NCBI RefSeq assembly: GCF_018294505.1
Contig: NC_057796.1
Location: forward strand, 192,618,239 to 192,682,238
Direction of reading: 5' to 3'
Source: Triticum aestivum
Taxonomy: Eukaryota > Streptophyta > Magnoliopsida > Poales > Poaceae
Length of the DNA stretch: 64,000 nt
The notes under the pieces were generated by a model, which ran no database searches, was not told where the DNA came from, and saw only the letters and a list, made by a program, of their open reading frames with translations. Positions 44,520 through 54,384 of the stretch are shown here, piece by piece. How positions within the stretch are numbered: the first letter of the stretch is position 1; each line of letters begins with the position of its first letter. The position numbers and the translations under genes are program-made.

Positions 44520-45290
44520 CGCGCAAAATAATGATTCCTCCACCTGACATCTGGGACCCACCGAAAGGGCCTCTGTATTTCGTGAAAAAATCGTTACCGC
44601 CGCTGACAACTCGGACCCACTAGCTATATCTTCACACGCAAGGAAGTGCCTCCTTATTACGCACAAAAAATGAATACTCCCCCTGCTAGCTGGGACCCAC
44701 AATAGTGGGAGGTTGACTTGTGGGCCAACTAAGTTGACGGGGACGGAGGGCTTTCTCAACTTAGTCAATATGAATGATTCTAGCTCCAGTGACCGTACGA
44801 TGTCCATCCAACGGCCGTAGTGCTTCTTCAACCTCTGGTCTTCTTGCTCGAGCTGCCCAAACCAACGTCGGTCGTGCCTCGTGCTCCTGCCTCCCATGGC
44901 CGGCTACGATGCCGCGGAGGCCTCATCGCCCCCTACTACTCCCACTGCTGGCCAGGCCATCCCTCTACTCACCCACACCCCTAGTTATTCTGCGGCGACG
45001 ACAGCCTCACACCGCAATGAACCAGTGAACCCTCATACTCCTCTATGCGTGGGCATCCACTGCCGCGTCTTCCCCGGCTCCGCGTCGTCCCCTTCCTAGG
45101 CCTCGCCGTCGTCCACCGCCCTGGTGCTCTCGGCGCGGCGTGGTCAACGTGGTCAAGGAACGGCTTCCACCGGACGTGGACTGTACGTGGAGAGGCTGAC
45201 AGCTGGGTCCATGGCCGCAGCAAGGAAGTGCCTCCTTGTTATGCGCAAAATAATTACTCCTCCATCTGACAGCGGGGACCCACCGGACGG
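44520..45290 (-). repeat. Right-arm module R1 (mirror of M1)
   Basis: On the minus strand it reads GTGGGTCCCCGCTGTCAGAT, TTGACCACGTTGACCACGCC, GGAAGGGGACGACGCGGAGC and GGCCGTTGGATGGACATCGT. It is nearly identical to M1 over long stretches and is the best-conserved pair between the arms. Confidence 0.8.
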
Positions 45291-46560
45291 GCCACCGTAT
45301 TTCGCGAAAAAAACATTTCCCCCTGACTGCTGGGGCCCACCAGCTATATCTTCGCACGCAAGGAAGTGCGTTCGGGCAAAAAAACGATTCGCCCCCCTGA
45401 CTGCTGGGACCCACCAGCTACATCTTCGCACGCAAGGAAGTGCCTGACAGTCGGGACCCACCTGGTCGAAGCATACGTAGCGTTGTCATTCTGGTCGCGA
45501 ACGTGTACGTACATACTGGTCGATGTAGAGACGCGCACCTGTCGTGGTAGAGGCGCGCACGTAGCATGTACACGTACGTATAGCGGCCAGTGTGCAAGAA
45601 AGAAAATACGGCCATGTACGTACATACGGGCGGGGTCTCGAACGCCTACTCGCCCATACGTACGGCCAGGGCTCGTGTACATGGCTGGGTCAGAACGGAG
45701 AAACTGCGTCGTCGTCGTGTTCATGGGGAGCCAACCGGCTGGGTCGGAACGGAATGCGTCGTCGTGTTCATCGGGAGGGCTTGGACGGAACAGCCGATGG
45801 AAACGAGGCCTGGCGTACTGCAGAATGGAGGAAACAGCCTTGTGTTCGACCGGCCACGTTCGAAACGGGATCCTGTTCATCGGGAGGGGTCTGGCGTACC
45901 GCAAAACGGAGGAAACGGACGTCCTACGGTCGAAACGGGATCCTGTTGATCGGGAGGGGTGTGGCGTACTGCAAAACGGAGGGAACGGACTTGTGTTGGA
46001 GCGCTACGGTCGAAACGGGGGTCCTGTTCATTGGGAGGGGTGTGGTGTACCGCAAAACGGGACTCCACGAGATACTGTTCATCTCCACCGTCGACCCCCT
46101 CCAGCCTCCATGGGCAACTGTTCATCCACCGTCGACCTCCTCCAGCCTCCACCTGCGACTGTTCATCCACGGGCTCCTGTTCATCCAGCCTCCACCGGCT
46201 ACTGTTCAACCAGCCCTCTCCTCGGGATCCTGTTCAACCACCCCTCCACGGGCTACTGTTCATCCAACCCTCCACCGTCTACTGTTCATCCAGCCCTCCA
46301 CGGGGTCATGTTCATCCAGCCCCAACCAACTCGATCGATCGGGGTCCTGTTCATCCAAAGGCAACACCACGGGGTCCTGTTCATCCACTCCACCGGGAAC
46401 TGTTCATCCAAACCCCCCAGCAATGCTCACTGTTCATCCAGAGGCATCATCGATCGGCTTCAGTTAGCAGCAGTAGCGAAGGAATCGCTCGATCGGGTTC
46501 AGTTAACAGCCATCGATCGATCGCTCGGGTTCAGTAACGCATAGCCTGCAGTGCAATCGC
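45290..46560 (-). repeat. Right-arm tandem array and minisatellite zone
   Basis: Two 70-bp units (GCACTTCCTTGCGTGCGAAG on the minus strand) are followed by a TACGTAC-rich stretch, then by TTTTGCGGTACGCCA-type units and ACTGTTCATCCA-type units. This is the reverse order of the left arm. A long frame on the plus strand from 45592 starts MQERKYGHVRTYG, as does the one in the left arm on the minus strand (ending at 7159). Confidence 0.7.
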
Positions 46561-46950
46561 TCGGGTTCAGTAGGCGAACGCCTTGCTCGGGTTCAGTTAG
46601 AGCCCAACGCCTCGCACACACGCGCGTGCGTGTACAAGAGAAACACGCATCGCTCGGCCCCGACCAACCACTGTAACCGGGAACACCCCGATATTTTCCT
46701 AGCCCTCGCTTCTACCACGGTTTTTTCCATCATGGACGGCCCAAAGAATGTCATGCAGCTGCGTCTCCGGCCCGCCCAGGACGAAAAGCCCATTTTCTTT
46801 CATGATTTTTGGTTATAGAAGTAAGAGCCCACCACATCTATGATGATACCGGGTTTTGTCACAATTATCGTCATAGAAGTGTCATAAGTATGACAGAAAA
46901 AAAGTTCGTTCGGCCCAAAATGTCACGGATATGTCTTTTTTTTTGTAGTG
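46560..46950 (-). repeat. Right CACTA terminus and extended inverted repeat
   Basis: Read inward from 46950: CACTACAAAAAAAAAGACAT, GTGACATTTTGGGCCGAACG, TATGACACTTCTATGACGAT, GGGCGGGCCGGAGACGCAGC, GAACCCGAGC. This is the inverted counterpart of 6744-7130. Confidence 0.85.
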
Positions 46951-47420
46951 GTTCCTACCAATGTTCAGCCAAGAATAAAAGGCATATGTCCACACCCCAG
47001 TAAAAACAAGCACAAATTCTTTTGGCCCTTAGCATAATCAAGACAAAAAAGAAAAGAGTACAAAAAGCACATGGCCATACATGTATACATCCAACCGTAG
47101 AATAGAAGAAGAGTGAAAATAAGGAGGAGAAGGGCTGAACCATTGATCCGTGAAGGCCAGGTAGAAGGAGGCACCAGCCACAATGGACGATATCTTCAGC
47201 AAATGGAATCCACTACAGGTTGAGTAACAATTGGAATTCGATACATGAGCACTTCCTGCAAAATTGAAGAACAACACACATGAGAAGACAAAAGTAAAGC
47301 CAGATCTACCTCTCCATGAACACCAAACCAAATCCATAGGGTTTTCTATTCCACGCCCAAGCGACCTGAAATCTCCAGCTTTAGGGAGGAGAAGGGTGGG
47401 GGGAGAGGTGACGAGGACAT
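46951..47420 (-). other. Unassigned flank, possible decayed transcript
   Basis: On the minus strand TTCAATTTTGCAGGAAGTGC resembles a splice acceptor between two coding-like stretches, but no domain or start can be supported. No tail of the CACTA continues here. Confidence 0.3.
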
Positions 47421-47559
47421 GACTATCTTGGATACGACCAAAAATATTGCATACATGCATATTTGTCAGGTGATTTCTAGTGCAAACTATTCAATAATCT
47501 ATTTATGTTATCCAGAACAAAAATACTTCACACACTTTTGTGTTTTGTCTAATTACAGG

Positions 47560-48380
47560 TGTATGGGATATTTGTACAATCCACATATGAAGATAGGGGA
47601 AAAGGAGAAGTTTAGGTTCTGTTCAAAAAGTCCTCTCACGTCATTTTTGGGCCAAGAGAAGATAGAGTCCAAGTCTCTCACGTTCTGGATTCAGATTCGG
47701 ACTACACAGACATACCTGACTCAAAACGCCAACAACTTTTTCATACGGACTCCGACTTGGGTGATTCTTTTTTTGTTGGAAAGTAGATCTCGTCCTCTTT
47801 CCAACCCAATTGGATTCACCTTTAAATTCGTCCGGAGCGTTGAGATATGGACGAAACAATCTGACGCTGCAGCAGAATCCGAGTCAAACAACAAGTCCAA
47901 AGGTGTTGCATCACCTCCACTTGGGCCCATGAGCCTTGTACGACCTAGGGTTGGTTTTAGGCTGCCTTGGGACGTCCTCCCACCTCCTTGGCCGCCACCC
48001 CTTGCTCCTATATAAGTAGATTCATCTAGTAGCTTTTTCCTTGGGATTTGTTTAGTTAAAAGTTAGCCATTGCAACTTCGTGTACTTCGTTTGTGTCCAA
48101 CGACCAGACCAAGACCGCTTTCGGATCCCCACCTTTATCAATACTTCATCTATATTCGCAATATTCAGATTGCATTATCATATTCTTGCTTGTTCTTCGA
48201 TTGCGTGCAGGAATAGACCTTCGTGGTCAGGCTGATTGTGCTTCCAACATCGTCAGTAACCTCGGGAGATTGGTTTAGCGATTGCTAAGGCGCAACGTCG
48301 TGCACGTTTGTAGTCGGATCGTCAAAGTCGGCTCCACCAAATCGATGGTTATCATCTCATCGAAAGATCGGGACACCCTC
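47560..48380 (+). mobile_element. LTR-like retroelement remnant (probable solo LTR)
   Basis: The segment has features of a grass gypsy-type LTR: a long U3, a core promoter CCTATATAAGTAGATTCATC at about 48007-48026, and a downstream R/U5-like part (TTGCGTGCAGGAATAGACCT, GATTGGTTTAGCGATTGCTA). It ends near ATCGGGACACCCTCGCC. No internal coding domains follow. The boundaries are approximate because I cannot see a clean TG...CA or target duplication. Confidence 0.45.
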
Positions 48381-48384
48381 GCCC

Positions 48385-48905
48385 TCGCCTCTATCAAGAG
48401 GGACCCGGAGGTCTAGTAGGCGCGGTAGGAGGGTGATGCAGTGCAGGAGGGCCCGGACAGTGTCGGAGAGGACCAACCGGCAGCACAGGCGCAGCGCCGG
48501 CGTCCATGGCGGCCGTGAAGCTAGGGTTAGCCTGGGCCGAGGAGACGGCGGGGACACGGGTCGCATCCCACCTCGTGCTCAACAACGCGCCACCATGCCC
48601 GGGCTCGAGCTCACCACGGCCGCCGGCGCGCTCACCAACGCGTCCACACGCCCGAGCTCGAGATCCATCGTGCTCACCATCGAGCCGCCGCGCCCCTCGA
48701 CCCTGAGCTTGGTCGATCAGGCGGTCTGAGGACCGGCAGCGGGTGGCGGCTCGGCCTCCTCGTCGGTTTCTAGGGTTAGGGTTTGGAGGGAGGCAGGGGG
48801 AGGGAGGCAGGGAGAGGAAGGGAGAGAGAGGGAGCGGCGCGAGTGCGAGAGATGCATGGGCGTTGGGTTCTCCACGGGAGCCACTGGGTTCTTATATGCC
48901 TGCGC
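48385..48905 (-). pseudogene. GC-rich 5' part of a minus-strand gene, truncated
   Basis: The minus strand has CATATAAGAACCC (TATA box, about 48891-48903), a CT-rich leader with CAAACCCTAACCCTAGAAAC, then a start near 48681. After that comes a short frame (MVSTMDLELGRVDALVSAP) that stops after about 34 codons. The GC-rich sequence ends where the LTR remnant begins at about 48380. This looks like the promoter and first exon of a gene cut off by a retroelement. I do not recognise the product. Confidence 0.4.
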
Positions 48906-49158
48906 GCAAAATGACGAAAATGCCCTCAGCGGGGCAGGATATTTACGCGCGGTGGCACGACCGGGGCGGGCGGCAGCGCGTGGAGGCAGTAACTATTCAT
49001 TTCTATAGTGCCCATCCCAGATCCGACGGCCTAGCTCTTCCACGCGCTCAATCGGCTGCCTAAAACTCATCAAGCAAACGAATCCGACGGCCCACGATCG
49101 CTGAGCTCTGAGGAGGCTTGTAAAAACATCCTTCTTTTATTTCTGGATTTGTGGCCTT

Positions 49159-49168
49159 GTATATAAAA
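49159..49168 (+). promoter_or_regulatory. TATA box of the SKP1-like gene
   Basis: TTGTATATAAAAATG lies about 195 bp before the start codon, predicting a leader of roughly 165 nt. Confidence 0.6.
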
Positions 49169-49361
49169 ATGAGCCGTTATCCAAACAACGAAGCCGGCAA
49201 GCCGCAGTCCAAACGAATTGCGCCATGAACCAAACCCCACGCATCGGTTCCAGTCGGACACCTGGTTCGGGTCAGGTTCAAAGACCCCTGGTTGAAGTTC
49301 TTTCCCTTCCCTAGAAACGCGAAGAAACCCCAATCCCCCAAAGCCCCCAAAGCCCCCAACC

Positions 49362-50985
49362 ATGGATTCCACTGCCGACTTCAAGGGCAAGCGCCCTCTC
49401 TTCCAGCCTGATGACATGTCTGCCGCCGCCGCTGCAGTGGCGGTGCCGGATGAGGCGGAGGCGGAGGCGAAGCCCTCGTCTTCTTCGGAGGAGGTAAAGG
49501 AGCCGGAGCCGGGGACAGAGAAGCAGGAGGAGAAACCCGCCCTGGTGCTGGTGGCCGAGGACGGCGTGGAGGTGCGCATCTCGGAGCCCGCGGCGCGGAT
49601 GTCGCAGATGCTCCGCCACATGATGGAGGACGGCTGCGCTGACGGCCGCATCCCAACCGCCAACATCCACTCCGACATCCTCGAGATGGTCGTTGAGTAC
49701 TGCGAGAAGCACGGGCCGTACTACGACCCCGAGGCCTCTGAGCGCGACCGGTATCCCTTCCCGCCCTTCCCCATCGAGCTCACCCCTACCGTCTCCTCCA
49801 TCAAGCCCGTCACCTACGTCGACCCGGACCCCCACGGTCTCAAGGACTGGGACAGCGATTTCATCTCCCTCGATAACTCCACCCTCTTCGAGATCATCCT
49901 GGTAAAGCGACCAAGCCGATTGTTTACATTCTTTGCTCTATATTCTACCCCAAGTAAGAAAACGCGACTGTAGTATGTGTTGTGAATAGCAACGATGGTA
50001 TATGTGCAAATAGAAGGAAAGTTCGGCCGGTAACTGTGCGCACAATGTGGAATAGCTCATAGATTTTGATAACGATTGCAGACTCCAAACATGACTGCAT
50101 AGATAAAATAGTTGAACAGAAAAATGGCCAGCAGCCATGATCATTTGGCAAATGCGCCAATGTATTACTATGATTTTTCTTTTCACGAATATGCAAAAGA
50201 CTTGTATATTACTCCCTCCGTATCAAAATATAAGACGTTTTCTGACACCAAAAAACGTCTTATATTTTGATACAGAGGGGGTATTTCATTAGTAGGGAGG
50301 TCATTACCAGACACATACATGTGCTCATACAATATGGCCATACATGGGTGCTCAATGGAGCAGAACCGAAGGAGTGCAATTGATTAAGAATCTACGACCT
50401 ATGTGCATTATGATGTGACGACCTATGTGCATTATGATGTGAGAATCAGAACTACAGGGAACATAATGTATGGAACATTTTGGCCATGATGCAAATTATA
50501 GATGTGAAATGTTGGAAGGAGCGTCAATAATTGTCCAAAGAGTTTAAGAATTTGACGAACTACAATAAAATTGTATAGGAAGGAAGCAACATTTAATTGA
50601 ATGGGGAGGAATTAAGAGAGATAGATAGAGGGAGCGGGCATAGGAAAGTCTGTGTCAGAGATTTGTTAGATCTAATGTGCACAGTGCAGTGATTTAATGT
50701 CTTTTTGTGTGTGGTGGTTAATTGTAATGGTGGCAAAATAACTAGTGTGGTTTGTCTAGGTAAGATATATAGATTGGGGATAAATTTATTTTATTGGGGT
50801 TTGTGCAGGCCGCAAACTACCTGAACATTGAGGATCTGCTAGACCTGGGCACCTCGGCTGTGGCTGACAAGATGAGGGGGAAAAAGCCAGAGGAGATCCG
50901 CGAAATCTTTGAGATCGAGAACGACTACACACCAGAGCAGGAGGCTGAAGTCAGGAAGGAGAACGCATGGGCCTTTGAGGACTAA
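49362..50985 (+). CDS. SKP1-like: SKP1-like protein (SCF ubiquitin ligase adaptor), 238 aa
   Basis: There are two exons, 49362-49901 and 50809-50985, joined CTG/gtaaag...gtgcag/GCC in phase 0. SKP1 links F-box proteins to cullin-1 in SCF ubiquitin ligases. The core starts near residue 61 (LVLVAEDGVEVRISEPAA), followed by the BTB/POZ-like fold and the C-terminal SKP1 dimerisation part: AANYLNIEDLLDLGTSAVAD, GKKPEEIREIFEIENDYTPE, and the terminal ENAWAFED (consensus ENQWAFE). The core length is normal. What is unusual is a 60-residue N-terminal extension rich in Ala, Glu, Pro and Ser, and an insertion GPYYDPEASERDRYPFPPFP in the middle of the core. The intron holds a Stowaway MITE and a 24-bp tandem duplication (about 50396-50441). 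The frame is intact and looks functional. It is convergent with the gene at 52013-53761. Confidence 0.9.
50212..50281. mobile_element. Stowaway MITE (70 bp) in the SKP1-like intron
   Basis: CTCCCTCCGTATCAAAATAT and TATATTTTGATACAGAGGGG are inverted ends with TA at 50210-50211 and 50282-50283. The interior is AAGACGTTTTCTGACACCAA, an almost perfect hairpin. Confidence 0.92.
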
Positions 50986-52012
50986 AAGATGACGGTTGAT
51001 CTTGCTTCTGTCTATGCTGCTATTCTTGGTTTCATGTACAAGTCCTTACCTCCAGTTCTGTTCCAAGTAGTCTGATAGATAGATAGATGAATGAGTCGGT
51101 GAAAACAGAAAACCGAGATGCACCATATGGGTTAGTTAATCATCGTATACAGGAGAGTTTTGGTGTGAATTGTGGATGCGTGAATGGATGGTTTCGAAAT
51201 GGTTGAATCGGCAGAACCTTAATGGCAACCTGTGTTCAATTAAGTTTACTATTCGCCAATTGCACATTTTTGCAGTTAAGTTGTTGCTGGATCGTTTCTT
51301 GGATAACCTGTTTGGTTACATTTTATTGTTGGTGCTGCCATGCTTGGCCTTATCTACAAATTGCGAACCTGTGTGTTGTACACAATTAATTCTGTAGAGT
51401 AGGACACAGTTGTTTGGTCTGAGCAGAAATTATCACCTTGGGTTTATGGATAAGTTGGAGAAAACTGCAGACTAGGGTACAAATTAAGCTTGTAACATAT
51501 GCTGCATGTTTTTGTGTAAATGTCCCCAGTCTGTTGAGAAATGTTTGTGGCTTTTGAGCAAAGCTTTTTAACAGGGGAAAATGCAGTATTTACGAACTAG
51601 ACTTGGTGCTTGTATAGTGTTTAATTTAATATATAGTTTTAGCCATTTGAAACTTGGTAAACTATTCTATCTAGTTTGTATTATCTTGTAGGCATGTATA
51701 GATTTTTCATATTAATATATAGTTATTGCCTGCGAAGGACATTCCTGTTCAACTTGCAAGAGATGCATAGAAGATAAATCAGGCACTAACATCTTTCCAT
51801 TCTGATTTTTTTTTGGTGGTTTATGGCATTGAGCTTTCTAATTCCATTGTGCTACGCAATTCCATAGGAGCAATTTCACAGCTCAAACATTTCTGTGCCA
51901 CGAACTAGCAAGATTTCCAGTCAGCTGCTGAGCAGTCAAACAAGAATAGCTGCAGTTGCAGGGGAGAAGAGAGAACATAAACCATGCATTGTGAAGAAGC
52001 TGCAGGTGATCA
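50986..52012. other. 3' region between two convergent genes
   Basis: This is T-rich sequence with GATAGATAGATAG at about 51075-51087, typical of 3' flanks. No gene is found. The tail-to-tail spacing of about 1 kb accommodates both 3'UTRs. Confidence 0.5.
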
Positions 52013-53761
52013 TCACATGAACCAGGTCGACCGCAGGACCAACGCCGGAGTCCGCTTCTCCCCCTCCATGACATACACCAGGCCGGGCTGCAGCTTGCCG
52101 CCCCTGCCGAGGTTGAAGCTGAGGAACCCTTCCAGGTGCGGGCGGTGGGTATCCCCCTCCGCCGTGCCGCCCATCCTCACTCCCCATCCCAGCTCATGCT
52201 CAGGGGTGTCGGACAGGCAGCAGCCCCATCGCACCGGCCCACGTCCGGACCACCCTTCCATCTCAACCCAGCCTTGTGCTCTCATGGCTTCAAACAGCTC
52301 ACACTCCACCATGGCAGCAGTGATTGGCTGTGCAGGCCTGGGATGCGGTCCGTGTGCCGCAGGGTCGTTCCTCGCCATGGGAGCCATGGGAGCAGGAATC
52401 TCCGGAGGAGTGCCCCTTTGTGGTTTTAGGCTGCCAAAGGGAATGGCAAGCGTCCCGAGGTTGTTGAACCGGGACAACAACGGGCGGATCTGCCACAGCC
52501 CCGACAAGCTGAGCTTGACATCTTGGGCTGGTTCGTAGCGCACCTGCCCAAATGTTGTCATGCGGTTATCCACCCCATGATCGCCGTCCTGTGCTCCTGA
52601 ACCGAAGACGAGCTCGGCGAGCGACACGGTGAAGTTGGACCCCTTCATACTCAAACCAGCGGCGCAGTTGTGTTGTTCCGAGAACGAAGGCGGACCGTCG
52701 AGAGAGCCCTGGCCCCGGAGATTCTGACAAGAAAACCTCAATCAGATACTCAGATTAACTTGCCGAGATGCGCCAGTGAAAAAAAAAAGATCTCTGGGCA
52801 GAGGCCGGACAGGAGAGGTTTTACCTACCTGGATCAAGCTCGTGCCGTGCAGGAAGCCGTTGCATTGAGCTCCGAACGGAACGAGGATCATGGACAGCCA
52901 GTGGTTGACGTGGGCGCAGTACTGCAACCTGGTCAGCTCCAGAGGCCTCCTCTCGGTGTCTTCTTCCCCAACGCTCGCCCCTATCCCGAGCCTGGTGGAG
53001 AACTCTGCTGCAATGGTGTCGCTGCCCCTGGTCTTGGACTCGAGGACGAACCTGGAGTTGAGGCCTGTCCTGTTCCCCGCCTCGCCGAGGATCTCCCTGG
53101 CGTGGTCGAACTCGTCGTCGTCGACGAGGAGCAGCGCCCCGACCGCGTCAAGCGCGACCTTCACCCGGACCGGGAGCTCCGGGAAGTGGAACCCCTTGCC
53201 GCTCCTGTACATGGAAAGGATGCGGTCGATCTGCTCGTGCTTGTCCATGAGCCTCATCACATCAGGCAACGTCTCGCGCTGCAGCCGCTTCATGATTTCA
53301 CCCTGCAGCCAAAGCCAATGTAAGTGAGAGTGTGTGAGACTACAAGATGCTCGGTCGTCTTTGTGAATCATAGTATGGCATTATAAAAGTTGTACAGGGT
53401 GGTTGCGGTGGTGCTGCTGTTGCGGCGGCTGCTGCTGCTGCTGAGACGTCGGCGGCCCTGGAGGAGACGCACGTCGGGAGTTGCCCCGGAAGGCTCCGTG
53501 AATGAACGACTCCCCGGACCTGAGCAGACTCAGGACGCCGTCCAACACCGTGGGCCTCGGGTTGGCTCTGGCCGGCGGTGGGACGAGCGCCTGCTCCGGC
53601 ACCGGTGGTGGCAGCAAAAGAAGCGGAGGCGGCAGCGCAGGGTCGGAGGAGGCCATGGCGGCGCTGTCGCGCTGCTGCCGCTTCCTTAAGGACACGTCAC
53701 AGGTGGATATCCGCTCGAAGAAACCAAGTGGCGGCGCGTCAGGCTGCTGCTGCTGCGCCAT
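52013..53761 (-). CDS. Plant protein of unknown function, three exons, 516 aa
   Basis: Exons on the minus strand are 53396-53761, 52829-53302 and 52013-52723. All junctions are GT-AG and phase 0 (122, 158 and 236 residues). The N-terminus is MAQQQQPDAPPLGFFERIST, followed by a Pro-rich stretch (PPPLLLLPPPVP), then a conserved-looking segment VLDGVLSLLRSGESFIHGAF and a Gln-rich spacer. The middle exon is well ordered (GEIMKRLQRETLPDVMRL, ELPVRVKVALDAVGALLLVD). The last exon has alternating short strands (SNFTVSLAELVFGSG, TTFGQVRYEPAQDVKLSLSG, LGRGGKLQPGLVYVMEG) that would suit a beta-rich fold. There is no signal peptide or clear membrane helix. I do not recognise the family. The clean structure and long intact frame argue for a real host gene. 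A copia element sits about 310 bp upstream of the start. Confidence 0.8.
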
Positions 53762-54069
53762 GCTCCGCTAGAAGAAGGCGACCTCGGGAGACAGACCGGC
53801 GGTTCGCTTCCCGCCTTTTTCTTTTCTTCACGGTGCCTTCTTCGGCTATTCCCCTTGAGGCTTTTGCTTTTTGTCGCTTTAGCTTTCGCTTTTTTGTTTT
53901 ATTGGTTACCTGTATACTGTGCATTCAAAAGGAGTGGAGAGGCGTTTACACAGGAGCAAGCAATCGCTCAATCTCATATTGCAAAAGATCCGTTCATTTC
54001 TGGAAGCACTAGCACGAGCAAGAAACTGTTGCAATGTCTGCTCTTTGAAAGAGGGCAAGGTCATCTCCA
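53762..54069 (-). promoter_or_regulatory. Remaining proximal promoter of the 516-aa gene
   Basis: Read on the minus strand, the region holds ACCAATAAAAC (about 53895-53905; CCAAT-like and A/T-rich) and then a leader with AAAGCGACAAAAAGCAAAAG. It is cut at 54070 by the copia insertion, so all more distal promoter sequence now lies beyond 59330. Confidence 0.4.
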
Positions 54070-54074
54070 ACACT

Positions 54075-54252
54075 TGTAGAAGACTATGGGATGCAACTCA
54101 TTGTATTTCATCGGAGTCGGTTACAATATATACAGGAGGTGTCTTGCGTGACAAGCCAACTAACCCTACAATATCTCTAGAATCAACTATACAAAGCTAG
54201 AGATAATAGGAGAATCAGTCGGAAATAAATACAAAGATATCACGTTTCAACA
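54075..54252 (-). repeat. Copia 3' LTR
   Basis: On the minus strand it starts TGTTGAAACGTGATATCTTT and ends TGCATCCCATAGTCTTCTACA, with the TG...CA ends intact. A TATA-like GTATATATTG lies inside. It faces the 516-aa gene downstream. Confidence 0.92.
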
Positions 54253-54384
54253 CCCCCCAGCAGTCGAAGCGTCGGCGTCGGCGATGCAAAGACTGGAACG
54301 GAACTCCTGGAATGCAGCGGTGGGCAATCCCTTGGTCATGATGTCGGCAAACTGTTGGGTGGTCGGTACATGAAGAACACGAAG

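Larger units (their letters stand above)
6744..46950 (+). mobile_element. Giant composite CACTA transposon (about 40 kb), putative
   Basis: The left end begins CACTACAAAAAAACACACAT and the right end finishes with ...TTTTTTTTTGTAGTG. The inverted match continues for about 390 bp (for example GTGACATTTTGGGCCGAACG and TATGACACTTCTATGACGAT on both), so they are ends of the same family. Between them lie a tnp2-type transposase (37971-41488), an accessory-protein-like gene (31998-34945), mirror-image arms, and several host-like genes. The element is oriented by its transposase. The flanking trinucleotides differ (CGA before 6744, GTT after 46950), so a target duplication is not visible. Either it decayed, or the two ends came together by rearrangement. 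An unrelated CACTA end at 36559 lies inside. Confidence 0.6.

Noticed and set aside
45366..46544. 392-codon plus-strand frame in the right CACTA arm
   Set aside because: Same reason as in the left arm: repeat translation with several frames open in parallel.
52670..53323. 217-codon plus-strand frame opposite the 516-aa gene
   Set aside because: Antisense shadow of GC-rich exons; it crosses an intron of the minus-strand gene and has no domain.
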